Of a DNA stretch of 64,000 nucleotides, positions 9,281 through 17,362 are shown one piece after another. The stretch covers positions 4,709,424 to 4,773,423 of the forward strand of contig NZ_QUOU01000001.1 in the NCBI RefSeq assembly GCF_003390335.1, read 5' to 3'. The position numbers and the translations under genes are program-made. The stretch is from Thalassotalea euphylliae (GTDB lineage Bacteria > Pseudomonadota > Gammaproteobacteria > Enterobacterales > Alteromonadaceae). Every line of letters starts with the position of its first letter. Within the stretch, counting starts at the first letter, position 1. The notes beneath the pieces are model-generated. The model was given only the letters and a program-made list of their open reading frames with translations, had not been told where the DNA came from and did no database searches.

Positions 9281-10056
9281 AAATCAAACACCTTTTGCGC
9301 ATTTGCGCGGCTGTGATGAATAACCGTTTCAACGCTCACTTGTTTTAATTCAGCAATTTTTTCAGCCACATAGCCCAGATACTTAGGTTCGTTTCGGCTT
9401 GATTTCGGACGCGGTCGAATCGTGCGCGGGGTTAAATAAGGCGCATCAGTTTCAATCATCAGTCGCTCAAGTGGTAACGCTCGCACTGCCGCTTGCAGGG
9501 CGGCGCCGCGACGTTCATCACATACCCAACCAGTTATGCCAAGGTACATACCCAGTTCAACACATTTATTTAGCTCGTCACGGTTGCCCGTAAAACAATG
9601 CGCAACCATCGCCGGTACTTTACCCAGAAATGGCGTAAGTACCGTTAACCACGGATCAAATGCGTCTCGCTGGTGAAGAAAAAGCGGTAATTGCAACTCA
9701 CTGGCGAGCTGCACTTGTTCGCGAAATACACTAATTTGCTGCTCTGGCGCAGAAAAGTTGCGGTTAAAGTCTAAGCCGCATTCGCCAATTGCTTTAACTT
9801 CCTTGTTGCTGGCAAGCGTAGCCAGTGAATCTAGGTAGTTTGCGTCTACACCATCAGCATAATGAGGGTGGACGCCGGCAGTCGCCGACAATTGGTCACT
9901 ATTGGCTTTTGCTAATGCCAATGCCTGTTGGCTTTCAGCGACTGTGGTACCTGTGATCAATAGGTGAGTTAGCCCAGCATCAATGGCAGATGCAACCACT
10001 TGCTCGCGATCTTTATCAAATCGCTCACTGGTAAGATTAACCCCGATATCAATCAC
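9277..10056 (-). CDS. tatD: TatD family metal-dependent DNase
   Basis: 259 residues, colinear with E. coli TatD, a TIM-barrel metal-dependent nuclease with 3'-5' exonuclease activity linked to DNA repair. Metal ligands and motifs are visible: MIDIGVNLTSERF at the start, AGVHPHYAD, AIGECGLDFNRNF, a LFLHQRDAF strand, MVAHCFTGN, and LMIETDAPYLTPR. Despite its name TatD is not needed for Tat export; the linkage to tatABC is positional. Its stop overlaps the start of the cyclase gene by 4 bp. Confidence 0.95.
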   Translation of the reverse strand: MIDIGVNLTSERFDKDREQVVASAIDAGLTHLLITGTTVAESQQALALAKANSDQLSATAGVHPHYADGVDANYLDSLATLASNKEVKAIGECGLDFNRNFSAPEQQISVFREQVQLASELQLPLFLHQRDAFDPWLTVLTPFLGKVPAMVAHCFTGNRDELNKCVELGMYLGITGWVCDERRGAALQAAVRALPLERLMIETDAPYLTPRTIRPRPKSSRNEPKYLGYVAEKIAELKQVSVETVIHHSRANAQKVFDL

Positions 10057-10068
10057 TATAATTAACAG

Positions 10069-10605
10069 TTATTTAATGCGCTTCACTCGAATAGTGCGAT
10101 TAGCACTGGGCTTTTTCAGATAAAAAGCATTCATAACACCGCGCTTAATAATGACTTCTTCGCCAGCCACAAACTTGCCGAAGCGATCTGTGTCTTTTTG
10201 CTCCCACTTTTGTCCGTTTTCAAAGACAAAGCGCCACTTTTTGCGATGTGTTAACGATGCTGACTTGATCACAAAGCGCACTTCATCCACTTGGTTGGAC
10301 TTGAACTTGGCTTCTTGACCAAAAATATCTTGAGCATTAACCGTTATTGCTTTCGGCGCAGAAGTTGTCACGACTGAGCTGGTGGTATTGGCAACAGGTG
10401 CAACGGTTGAAGCAGCTGGCAATGTCGTGTGACTTGTAGTCTTTTGCTTTGACGCGGCCGCCAGACCGTCATAACAAACTAATCGCTTTAAACTATCGAC
10501 TTCGCCACGACAAGCCATTAACTGCTCTGCTAGGCTTGTTGCAGCATTTGCTGATGTCGCTACACTCGTTACAACAAGTGATAACATGAACGCAATCTTT
10601 CTCAC
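10069..10605 (-). CDS. Secreted protein of unknown function in the tat operon
   Basis: 178-residue protein starting at GTG, with a signal peptide cleaved near ANAATS (about 22). The mature N-terminus has a LMACRGEVDSLKRLVCYDGLA segment, a Cys-x(n)-RLxCYD-x-LA pattern that resembles the start of VasI-type T6SS accessory proteins, although no T6SS genes are near. A low-complexity Thr/Ser/Ala/Val linker (about 50-90) leads to a basic C-terminal domain (about 95-178) with a KKWRFVFENGQKWEQ strand pattern, likely beta-rich. The start codon shares one base with the tatC stop (TAGTG), so it is coupled to tatC. I cannot assign a function. Confidence 0.7.
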   Translation of the reverse strand: MRKIAFMLSLVVTSVATSANAATSLAEQLMACRGEVDSLKRLVCYDGLAAASKQKTTSHTTLPAASTVAPVANTTSSVVTTSAPKAITVNAQDIFGQEAKFKSNQVDEVRFVIKSASLTHRKKWRFVFENGQKWEQKDTDRFGKFVAGEEVIIKRGVMNAFYLKKPSANRTIRVKRIK

Positions 10606-11369
10606 TACGGTTCCTCTGAGGCCTCTACGGCGTCTTTCTTTTGATCGTCTTTCTTTGTATACAGTGCAGCCAACAATAACCCCAGCTCAAAAAGCAATAG
10701 CATAGGAATTGCCAGCAAAGTTTGTGAAATAATGTCTGGCGGTGTTAACAGCATGCCCACCACAAATGCGGCGACCACAATATACGGTCGCTTTTTGCGC
10801 AAACTATCCGGGCTGGTAAAGCCTGTCCAACACAACAACATAATGGCGATAGGGATCTCAAATGCCGCGCCAAATGCGAAAAATAGCTTGAGGACAAAAT
10901 CCAAGTAACTACTGATATCCGTCGCTATGGTCACGCCTTCTGGCGCTACCGATGTAAAAAATGCGAACGCAAGGGGAAACACAACAAAGTAAGCAAAGCT
11001 AATACCGCCGTAAAATAGCAAAGTACTCCCCACCATTAATGGCGCGACCATGCGTTTTTCGTTCTGGTATAGCCCTGGCGCAATAAATGCCCAAATTTGA
11101 TACAAAATTAACGGCATCGCGATAAAAATTGACAACACTATGGTCAATTTGAACGGCGCAAAAAACGGTGATGCGACATCAGTTGCGATCATTTGCGTGC
11201 CTTCAGGCATAGTCGCCAATAATGGCTCAGCCAAATACTGGTAAATATCTTGCGCGAAATAAGCAAGGCAACAAAATACAATCAGCACACTTAACACCGC
11301 ACGCAATAATCGCGAGCGAAGTTCAATTAAATGGTCAAATAAGGTGTAATTAGCCTGACTGTTTGTCAT
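10605..11369 (-). CDS. tatC: Sec-independent protein translocase subunit TatC
   Basis: About 254-residue polytopic inner-membrane protein with six predicted helices. It is the receptor for twin-arginine signal peptides. The conserved opening FDHLIELRSRLLRA follows MTNSQANYTL. Further conserved stretches are the PFKLT periplasmic loop, IAPGLYQNEKR and ALLVTPPD-like GMLLTPPDIISQ. I chose the ATG at 11369: an in-frame upstream Met at 11405 would add 12 residues (MLLLQSKRIQRR) not typical of the family and lies deeper inside tatB. With the chosen start the overlap with tatB is 20 bp. Confidence 0.95.
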   Translation of the reverse strand: MTNSQANYTLFDHLIELRSRLLRAVLSVLIVFCCLAYFAQDIYQYLAEPLLATMPEGTQMIATDVASPFFAPFKLTIVLSIFIAMPLILYQIWAFIAPGLYQNEKRMVAPLMVGSTLLFYGGISFAYFVVFPLAFAFFTSVAPEGVTIATDISSYLDFVLKLFFAFGAAFEIPIAIMLLCWTGFTSPDSLRKKRPYIVVAAFVVGMLLTPPDIISQTLLAIPMLLLFELGLLLAALYTKKDDQKKDAVEASEEP

Positions 11370-11823
11370 TCGGCGTTGAATTCTCTTGGATTGTAGGAGA
11401 AGCACCTGTTAGCGCTTCTTGGGCAGGGTTTTGCTTAACTTGCTCGCTGGAGCGCAGATCTTGTTGAGTCTGCGCCACTTGTGCGCTTAATTCAGGTTGC
11501 CCCGTTGAGGAGTCAAAATCAGGCGACTGCTGCTGATAAGGGCGGTTAACCATGTCGGCCGCTTCTTGCAGTGACTTTAGTGACTCTGCCACTTGCGGCG
11601 ACATGTTTTTAAAGTCACTTTGTTCAGCTTTTTTCAGGTTTTCGTGTAATTCGTTAATGCGCAGCTCTTCTTTGAGCTCAGTTTTAACCGACTGACTAAA
11701 CTGGCGCACGCCATTAACCCAGTCTCGCACTGTGCGAATTGCTACAGGTAGGCGCTCAGGGCCTAACACGAGTAAGCCAATCACAGCGATCAGCATTAAC
11801 TCCCAAAAACCAATGTCGAACAT
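11350..11823 (-). CDS. tatB: Sec-independent protein translocase subunit TatB
   Basis: 157-residue single-span membrane protein. The N-terminal helix MFDIGFWELMLIAVIGLLVL with the Glu at position 8 and the GPERLP hinge are diagnostic for TatB, which forms the substrate-binding complex with TatC. An amphipathic helix (AIRTVRDWVNGVRQF) follows, then a long polar, Gln/Ser-rich tail. Three bases separate it from tatA, and it overlaps tatC. Confidence 0.96.
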   Translation of the reverse strand: MFDIGFWELMLIAVIGLLVLGPERLPVAIRTVRDWVNGVRQFSQSVKTELKEELRINELHENLKKAEQSDFKNMSPQVAESLKSLQEAADMVNRPYQQQSPDFDSSTGQPELSAQVAQTQQDLRSSEQVKQNPAQEALTGASPTIQENSTPNDKQSG

Positions 11824-11826
11824 AAA

Positions 11827-12063
11827 TTAAGCGCGGTCTTTTTCTTTCTCTGCAGCCGTTTTTTCAACATTTGCTGCAGCTGAATTGTCGTCTAACGAGT
11901 CAGTTTTTGCTGTTGTATCACTGTTTTCATCTGATACGGCTTTTTTAAACCCTTTTACTGCCGAGCCTAAGTCAGTACCTAAGGTACGTAACTTCTTCGT
12001 GCCAAACAATAAAATGACAATAACTGCGATAATCAGCAACTGCCAAATACTAATACCACCCAT
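11827..12063 (-). CDS. tatA: Sec-independent protein translocase subunit TatA
   Basis: 78-residue pore-forming subunit of the Tat system. MGGISIWQLLIIAVIVILLF is the membrane helix with Gln at the position where TatA has a polar residue; the GTKKLRTLGTDLGSAVKGFKK amphipathic segment is the classic FGTKKLR...G..G.A..GFK pattern. The acidic tail (DENSDTTAKTDSLDD and on) is typical. It is the first gene of the tatABC-unknown-tatD-cyclase-hemB operon, whose promoter should lie at 12064-12130. Confidence 0.96.
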   Translation of the reverse strand: MGGISIWQLLIIAVIVILLFGTKKLRTLGTDLGSAVKGFKKAVSDENSDTTAKTDSLDDNSAAANVEKTAAEKEKDRA

Positions 12064-12127
12064 AAATCGCTCCTATTGATGCATCTTGGTGAGGTGTGCT
12101 GTCGTGTATAACAAGCTAAGGGTCTAT

Positions 12128-12164
12128 TATACCCAAGCCGACTCAAAGTGCGAGTTTCACTTGG
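12128..12164 (+). repeat. Solo copy of a MITE-end-like sequence
   Basis: This 37-base stretch begins TATACCCA, then has TCAAAGTGC, GTTTCA and TTGG in the same order and spacing as the terminal repeat of the element at 30566. I count 29 identities in 37 aligned positions. No second inverted copy is visible within the intergenic region, so it is either a relic of a related element or a widespread repeat family member. It lies about 65 bp upstream of tatA, near its promoter. Confidence 0.55.
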
Positions 12165-12314
12165 CGATTTCAATGATACAGATCACAACTGCGCGCAGAC
12201 CGACTAAAGATTTATAGCGAATTGATCTTTATGGTATTTCAAATTAGCCAAATTCTCGTTAACGTAAAGGGACTCACTTGTGGTGTGGTTATCGCTGTTC
12301 AATGGATGAAAGAC

Positions 12315-13376
12315 ATGACGAAAAAGATGAGCCGTTTATTACTGTCAACTTGGCTGATCATTGCTGGTACTTGGTCAGCAAGCTATTGCTATGCCCAACA
12401 GTCTGCGACTCCGGTTAATGAAGTTTCGTCTGAAAACGAGAGTGACATCATTAAACCGCAATCGAAAAAAGCTCAGCCAGAGGAAAAGTTTACCATTCAC
12501 GGTAGTCCTACTCAGGCAGAGATAGACTGGATGGAAAGCCTACACGAGCGCGTCAGTGACACCGTATTTCGCTCGGCATTTTGGTTTGATGGCTTCTTTA
12601 CCGATGAAGACGATGCACGAGAACGCCCTGATGTAAAAGCGAGAATTCGCTTGGGCTGGGAACCCAAAGCCAGAGATTTGTCAGGGCTCGATAACAAATT
12701 TCGCGTACGTCTAAAGCTGCCACACTTCAAAGATCGCATGGACTTAATTTTTTCTGATGACGAAGAAGACAGCCTGAATAGCTTGCCCTTGGAGGTGGTG
12801 AATACGCGACCGCAAATTGAAGATGACTCATTTGCCGCAGCGGTGCGCTTTGTGCACCACAGTGACAGCGATCACATTACCGACACACGCTTAGGTATTT
12901 CATCCGGTGATGTCTTTGTTCGCGCTCGCCACAAAAGTCGCTACTCTTGGCACAAAACACATGGCATACGCATTGAACCCGCGGTTTTTTATTTCGTTGA
13001 CGACGGCTTAGGTGCGAGACTACTGCTGGAGTATGACTACCAGTTAAGTCCGCGCGATCAATTTCGCTTTGATTATTCAATTAGAGGCTCGGAAGCGTTC
13101 AGCGGTATTCGTTGGAAACACGGTTTTTATCACTTGCATCAATTTTCTTTAGTACAAGCAGGTGCGCTTGGTTTCGTGATTGAAGGGGAGCGAAATGGCG
13201 AAAATGGCTTTATGATCGATAACTACACACTGAGTTATCGCTACCGTTTTAACGCCTATAAGCAATGGCTATTCTTTGAAGTAGAGCCGTTTTTGGAATG
13301 GCCAGAAGACACGAACTACAAAACAACACCTGGTATCGCTTTGCGCGTGGAAGGTTACTTCTATAAAAATCAGTAA
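12315..13376 (+). CDS. Outer-membrane beta-barrel-like protein of unknown function
   Basis: About 353 residues from the ATG at 12315. The same frame is open back to 12222, but the MTKKMSRLLLSTWLIIAG signal peptide, cleaved near CYAQQ, favours this start (12306 is nearly as good). The mature N-terminal half is acidic and includes a WMESLHERVSDTVFRSAFWFDGFFTDEDDARER region. The second half shows alternating hydrophobic/polar strands ending in aromatic residues (GIRIEPAVFYFVDDGLGARL, then LLEYDYQLSPRDQFRFDYSI, then FMIDNYTLSYRYRFN), as in beta-barrels. It ends RVEGYFYKNQ. No known family recognised. It is convergent with the GGDEF/EAL gene, only 19 bp apart. Confidence 0.65.
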   Translation: MTKKMSRLLLSTWLIIAGTWSASYCYAQQSATPVNEVSSENESDIIKPQSKKAQPEEKFTIHGSPTQAEIDWMESLHERVSDTVFRSAFWFDGFFTDEDDARERPDVKARIRLGWEPKARDLSGLDNKFRVRLKLPHFKDRMDLIFSDDEEDSLNSLPLEVVNTRPQIEDDSFAAAVRFVHHSDSDHITDTRLGISSGDVFVRARHKSRYSWHKTHGIRIEPAVFYFVDDGLGARLLLEYDYQLSPRDQFRFDYSIRGSEAFSGIRWKHGFYHLHQFSLVQAGALGFVIEGERNGENGFMIDNYTLSYRYRFNAYKQWLFFEVEPFLEWPEDTNYKTTPGIALRVEGYFYKNQ

Positions 13377-13395
13377 GTGGCGTTAAACACTGTGG

Positions 13396-16020
13396 TTAGG
13401 CATAAGATTTTTCGGTGACAATCGTCTTAGGCTGTACCAGTTTACTTGGTTTGGCAATCAAATAACCCTGCCCGAAATCACAGCCTGCTTGCTGTAATTT
13501 AGCCAGCGTTTCTTCGTTTTCAATACCTTCTGCGACTAAGCGATAACCAAATTGATTGCCCAATTGCTGTAAAGCAGAAACCAAGGATAAGTGTTTTTCG
13601 TTGTTGTTTAAGCTGCGAATAAAGCTACGGTCAAGTTTAACAAACTCAAAGGGGTACTGATGAATAAAGTTAAACGATGACAATGACGCGCCGTAGTCAT
13701 CAAGCGCCAATTTCACCCCGAGCTTTTTAAGCTTGCGCAAACTGGCGAGCGCTAACTCTGGCTGCGGCAAAATCGCCGACTCGTCAAACTCTAAAATTAA
13801 CCGGTGCGGTTCAATATCGTGGCCTTTGATGACAGTAATCAATTCTTGTAATTGCGCTTGCTGAGTCAAATAACGGCTTGATAAGTTAATGGCAATTAAC
13901 GCATGTCGATAATCTGTAACTTCACCATCAGGCTGCTGCGCTTGCCAGGTTGCCAACTGTTCAACCACTTCGCCAATGAGCCAACGTTCAATATCAACGA
14001 TTAAGCCTGTTTCTTCTGCCATAAAGAGAAATTCGCTTGGCGTTAGTAAGCCTTTTTCAGGGTGTTGCCATCGCAGTAGCGCTTCAAAGCCAATGGTACT
14101 GGTGCGGGCTAAATTCGAAATTTGCTGATAGTGCAATTCAAATTGTTGCTGCTTGATGGCCTCTCTCAGCTCTTGCTCAAGGGTCATACTTTCCAGCAAC
14201 TGAGCGCGTATACTTTCGTCAAAGAAAACATAGCGACCACGACCTAGGTTCTTTGCTTGATACATAGCCGCATCAGCATCACGCAATATTTCTGTTGCCT
14301 CATCGTAATTTGGCGAACACATTGCAATACCAATACTAGCGTTTGAATACAGACTGTGCCCTTCAATCTCAAACGGCTGACTGATTGCTTCAATAATGCG
14401 CTCAGCCACATCTTCGACATCGTCTTGGCGGGTGAGTGAGTCAAGTAGCACGACAAATTCATCGCCGCCAAGCCTGGCCAGGACATCGTTATCACGAACG
14501 CAACCCGATAAGCGCCCCGCAATTTCAATCAAAAACTTATCGCCGATATGATGACCAAGTGTATCGTTAATCACCTTGAAGCGATCTAAGTCGATAAATA
14601 GCACGGCGAAGCTGTGCTCGACATGGCGTTTGATATGGCGCAGGGCATGCGTTAGGCGATCGGTAAACAAAGCGCGGTTGGGCAGTCGGGTTAACGCATC
14701 GTGATGGGCTTCAAAATACAGCCTAGATTCCGCTTTGCGGCGCTCCTCAATTTGGTTACGCAGTTTAAAGTTAGACGCTTGTAATGCCTGAGTGCGCTCG
14801 TTAACCAAATGCTCTAATGACGCTTTGCTTTGCTCAACAAGAGTTAAATCTCGTTCGCGCACAATAGCACTCGTTAGCTGCTGGGCAATAAAGCGAAATA
14901 TTGCTAAATGCTTTTCGCTAAAAGCTTGCGAATTTGTATAGTGCTGAGTGGCGATAATACCGATAACTTGACCGTTTTCCATCAGTGGCGCCGCAAGCCA
15001 AGTTTGGGGTTGATGCTTGTTGTCGAAGTCCAGCACATAGGGTGTGCGTGCCATACTGCCATCAATTTCAAGCGTAATTAGCTGCCCCTGGGCAATCAGT
15101 AATGGCTTGGCTATGTTGCTCGCCAACTCGGTGAATATCGATAAGCGTCTTTTATCGTCAATGCCAACGTGCTCTTGCCTTGCTTGATACAGAACATTAG
15201 CTTCAGTTTGCTTACTGATCACATAAAAGTTCTGACAAGCGAGTAGCCCTTTCAACTCTTGATGAACTTGTTTAAATAAGCTCGGCAATGCTTGGTTGGC
15301 TGCAACGATTTCAGAAACGGCCAGCATCACTTGATGGGTTTTTTCCACCTGCTGACGTTCACAGATCTCCCGTTGTAAACGACGATTGGCTTCTGTCAGT
15401 TTTTGTGTTCGTTGCTCAATACTTTGCTCGAGTAGCGCACGACTTTTCACGCGATCTATCGCCGTGACTAAGTGTTCCCCAATAAATTCAAGTAATTGGC
15501 AGTCTCGGTCATCAAAATAAAGCTGCTCGTCATAGCTTTGTAGCGCAATAACACCGATGACGTGATGACCGCGTTTCAGTGGAACCCCCAACCAGTCAAT
15601 ACAAGCAGAGCCATACAGCACAATTTTGCCCGCCTTCGCCAGTGCCATGCGCTCAGCAGCATTGCAATGAAGTGGTTGCTGGGTTAAATACACCTGCCCA
15701 GTTAAGCCTTTGCGCCAATCGTTAAACTCGACGTGTTCGGCAAGACGATGCTCCACTGGATTGTGGCAATAGACAACTTCAAGGTCTTGGTGATCATCAA
15801 GCAGCGCGATATGGACGCTATTGGTGGTCAGCAATGAATCGATAATATCGACCATTGCTGGGTAGAATGCGTTGAGCTCAGTAACAGTACTCGCAAGTTC
15901 AGACAGGCGCAGCAAGCTTTCCTGCATCGCGTTTGCTTGCCGGTACTTGTTGAGTAGTGACTTTAATTTAGGAAGTTGTCGCTGTGCGAGCGAACCTTCC
16001 CTAGTACTGATATCGCTCAA
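13396..16020 (-). CDS. GAF-GAF-GGDEF-EAL cyclic-di-GMP turnover protein
   Basis: 874 residues, no membrane segment. Two GAF-like sensor domains (about 45-195 and 225-395) are separated by coiled coil (SIEQRTQKLTEANRRLQRE). The second coil (EHLVNERTQALQASNFKLR) enters a GGDEF domain with an intact GGDEF at about 518-522 and an RDND inhibitory-site motif five residues upstream. The EAL domain has FEALLRW (about 645-651), the catalytic Glu in LEFDESAIL, DDYG in LALDDYGASLSSF, KLDRSFI, and QGYLIAKP. Both halves look catalytically competent, so it could make or degrade c-di-GMP depending on GAF ligand. It is a single-gene unit between the outer-membrane-like gene and rpoH. Confidence 0.93.
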   Translation of the reverse strand: MSDISTREGSLAQRQLPKLKSLLNKYRQANAMQESLLRLSELASTVTELNAFYPAMVDIIDSLLTTNSVHIALLDDHQDLEVVYCHNPVEHRLAEHVEFNDWRKGLTGQVYLTQQPLHCNAAERMALAKAGKIVLYGSACIDWLGVPLKRGHHVIGVIALQSYDEQLYFDDRDCQLLEFIGEHLVTAIDRVKSRALLEQSIEQRTQKLTEANRRLQREICERQQVEKTHQVMLAVSEIVAANQALPSLFKQVHQELKGLLACQNFYVISKQTEANVLYQARQEHVGIDDKRRLSIFTELASNIAKPLLIAQGQLITLEIDGSMARTPYVLDFDNKHQPQTWLAAPLMENGQVIGIIATQHYTNSQAFSEKHLAIFRFIAQQLTSAIVRERDLTLVEQSKASLEHLVNERTQALQASNFKLRNQIEERRKAESRLYFEAHHDALTRLPNRALFTDRLTHALRHIKRHVEHSFAVLFIDLDRFKVINDTLGHHIGDKFLIEIAGRLSGCVRDNDVLARLGGDEFVVLLDSLTRQDDVEDVAERIIEAISQPFEIEGHSLYSNASIGIAMCSPNYDEATEILRDADAAMYQAKNLGRGRYVFFDESIRAQLLESMTLEQELREAIKQQQFELHYQQISNLARTSTIGFEALLRWQHPEKGLLTPSEFLFMAEETGLIVDIERWLIGEVVEQLATWQAQQPDGEVTDYRHALIAINLSSRYLTQQAQLQELITVIKGHDIEPHRLILEFDESAILPQPELALASLRKLKKLGVKLALDDYGASLSSFNFIHQYPFEFVKLDRSFIRSLNNNEKHLSLVSALQQLGNQFGYRLVAEGIENEETLAKLQQAGCDFGQGYLIAKPSKLVQPKTIVTEKSYA

Positions 16021-16159
16021 GTAACTTGTTCTTATTCTTTATAATTATCAGATTAGTTTGCGGCAAACAGTCTATCAAAAAACACTTAGATGACCAGTGT
16101 TAAGTGACAAAAAACCAATATTGGCGCTCAAAAAACATGCACACTAGATCTGCAGGCAT

Positions 16160-16185
16160 AAAAAAACCGACAGATGTCGGTTTTT
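16160..16185 (-). terminator. Intrinsic terminator of rpoH
   Basis: Stem AACCGACA / TGTCGGTT with A-rich and T-rich flanks on both sides, so it works in either direction. It lies about 30 bp past the rpoH stop and could also insulate the GGDEF/EAL gene promoter. Confidence 0.85.
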
Positions 16186-16213
16186 CTCACTTACCTTGTG
16201 AAGGTGTGTTTAA

Positions 16214-17080
16214 TCACACCGCCATTGCACTTTTTAATTTGTTCAAGGCATTCTTTTCTAACTGACGAATGCGCTCAGCAGAGACTTGGTATTTATCCGC
16301 TAATTCTTGCAACGTTGCTTTATCATCATCTAACCAGCGAGTGCGAACAATGTCTTGGCTGCGCTCATCCAAGGTCACCAATGCATTTGATAAGCGTTGA
16401 TTAGCGTGCTGCTCCCAGTTTGCCTCTTCCACCGAAAGTGCTAAATCAGATTGCTTGTCTTCAAGGTACTGGGCTGGTGAAAAGCTACCACTGCTACTTG
16501 CACTATCGTCATCGTCTGACGAAAGTTCAAATGCTTGGTCTTGGCTGCTCATGCGTGACTCCATTTCCATCACGTCTTTGGCGCTAACACCTAAAGTTTC
16601 AGCCACGGTATTCACTTCATCGTTGCTGAACCAACCTAAACGCTTTTTGTTTTTGCGCAGGTTAAAGAATAATTTACGTTGCGCTTTTGTGGTCGCAACT
16701 TTGACGATCCGCCAGTTTTTCAGCACGTACTCGTGAATTTCCGCTTTGATCCAATGCACGGCAAACGAGACTAAGCGCACACCAACCGCTGGGTTAAAAC
16801 GCTTAACGGCCTTCATCAAGCCAACGTTACCTTCTTGAATCAAATCCGCTTGCGGCAGGCCATAGCCTGAATAGTTTTTGGCGATATGAATAACAAAACG
16901 CAAGTGCGACATAATAAGCTCTTGCGCAGCATTCAGATCGTGTTGGTCGTGTAAACGAGTTGCTAGTTCGTGCTCACGCTCCGCGGAAAGCACAGGAATG
17001 CTGTAAGCAGATTGGACATATGCTTCAATGCTGCCGCTTTGCGGAACAGTTAAGGCCATTGATTGCATTGATTCACTCAT
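16214..17080 (-). CDS. rpoH: RNA polymerase heat-shock sigma factor RpoH (sigma-32)
   Basis: 288-residue group 3 sigma-70 family factor. Region 2 is clear (LIMSHLRFVIHIAKNYSGYG, DLIQEGNVGLMKAVKRF, VSFAVHWIKAEIHEYVLKNW). The RpoH box follows as KAQRKLFFNLRKNKKRLGWF, which marks sigma-32 among sigma factors. Region 4 carries the helix-turn-helix ATLQELADKYQVSAERIRQLEKNALNKL. In E. coli the gene is directly downstream of ftsYEX. Here an EAL-HDOD gene on the opposite strand lies between ftsX and rpoH. Whether the 5' mRNA forms a thermosensor hairpin was not resolved by eye. Confidence 0.97.
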   Translation of the reverse strand: MSESMQSMALTVPQSGSIEAYVQSAYSIPVLSAEREHELATRLHDQHDLNAAQELIMSHLRFVIHIAKNYSGYGLPQADLIQEGNVGLMKAVKRFNPAVGVRLVSFAVHWIKAEIHEYVLKNWRIVKVATTKAQRKLFFNLRKNKKRLGWFSNDEVNTVAETLGVSAKDVMEMESRMSSQDQAFELSSDDDDSASSSGSFSPAQYLEDKQSDLALSVEEANWEQHANQRLSNALVTLDERSQDIVRTRWLDDDKATLQELADKYQVSAERIRQLEKNALNKLKSAMAV

Positions 17081-17362
17081 TTAAAAAACCTCGATTTACT
17101 CTGGAAACTATTGAAGATATTCAGATAGTCGGCTCGCGATAGTAACACGCTTTATTTATCTATGCGACTATCAATAACAACTTTTTATTACCAGATCATG
17201 AATATCACAATTTTATTTCATCGCCCGTCGAAAATATCCGTTACCTTCTGCTAGGCTATGCCTTATATGAAAATTCATCAATAAAACTAGTCGAAACATC
17301 ATCACCTTAGCAAAGATCCTCCACGAAAGGCTAAGTATTGATGTAATTAAAGGTAAAATATT

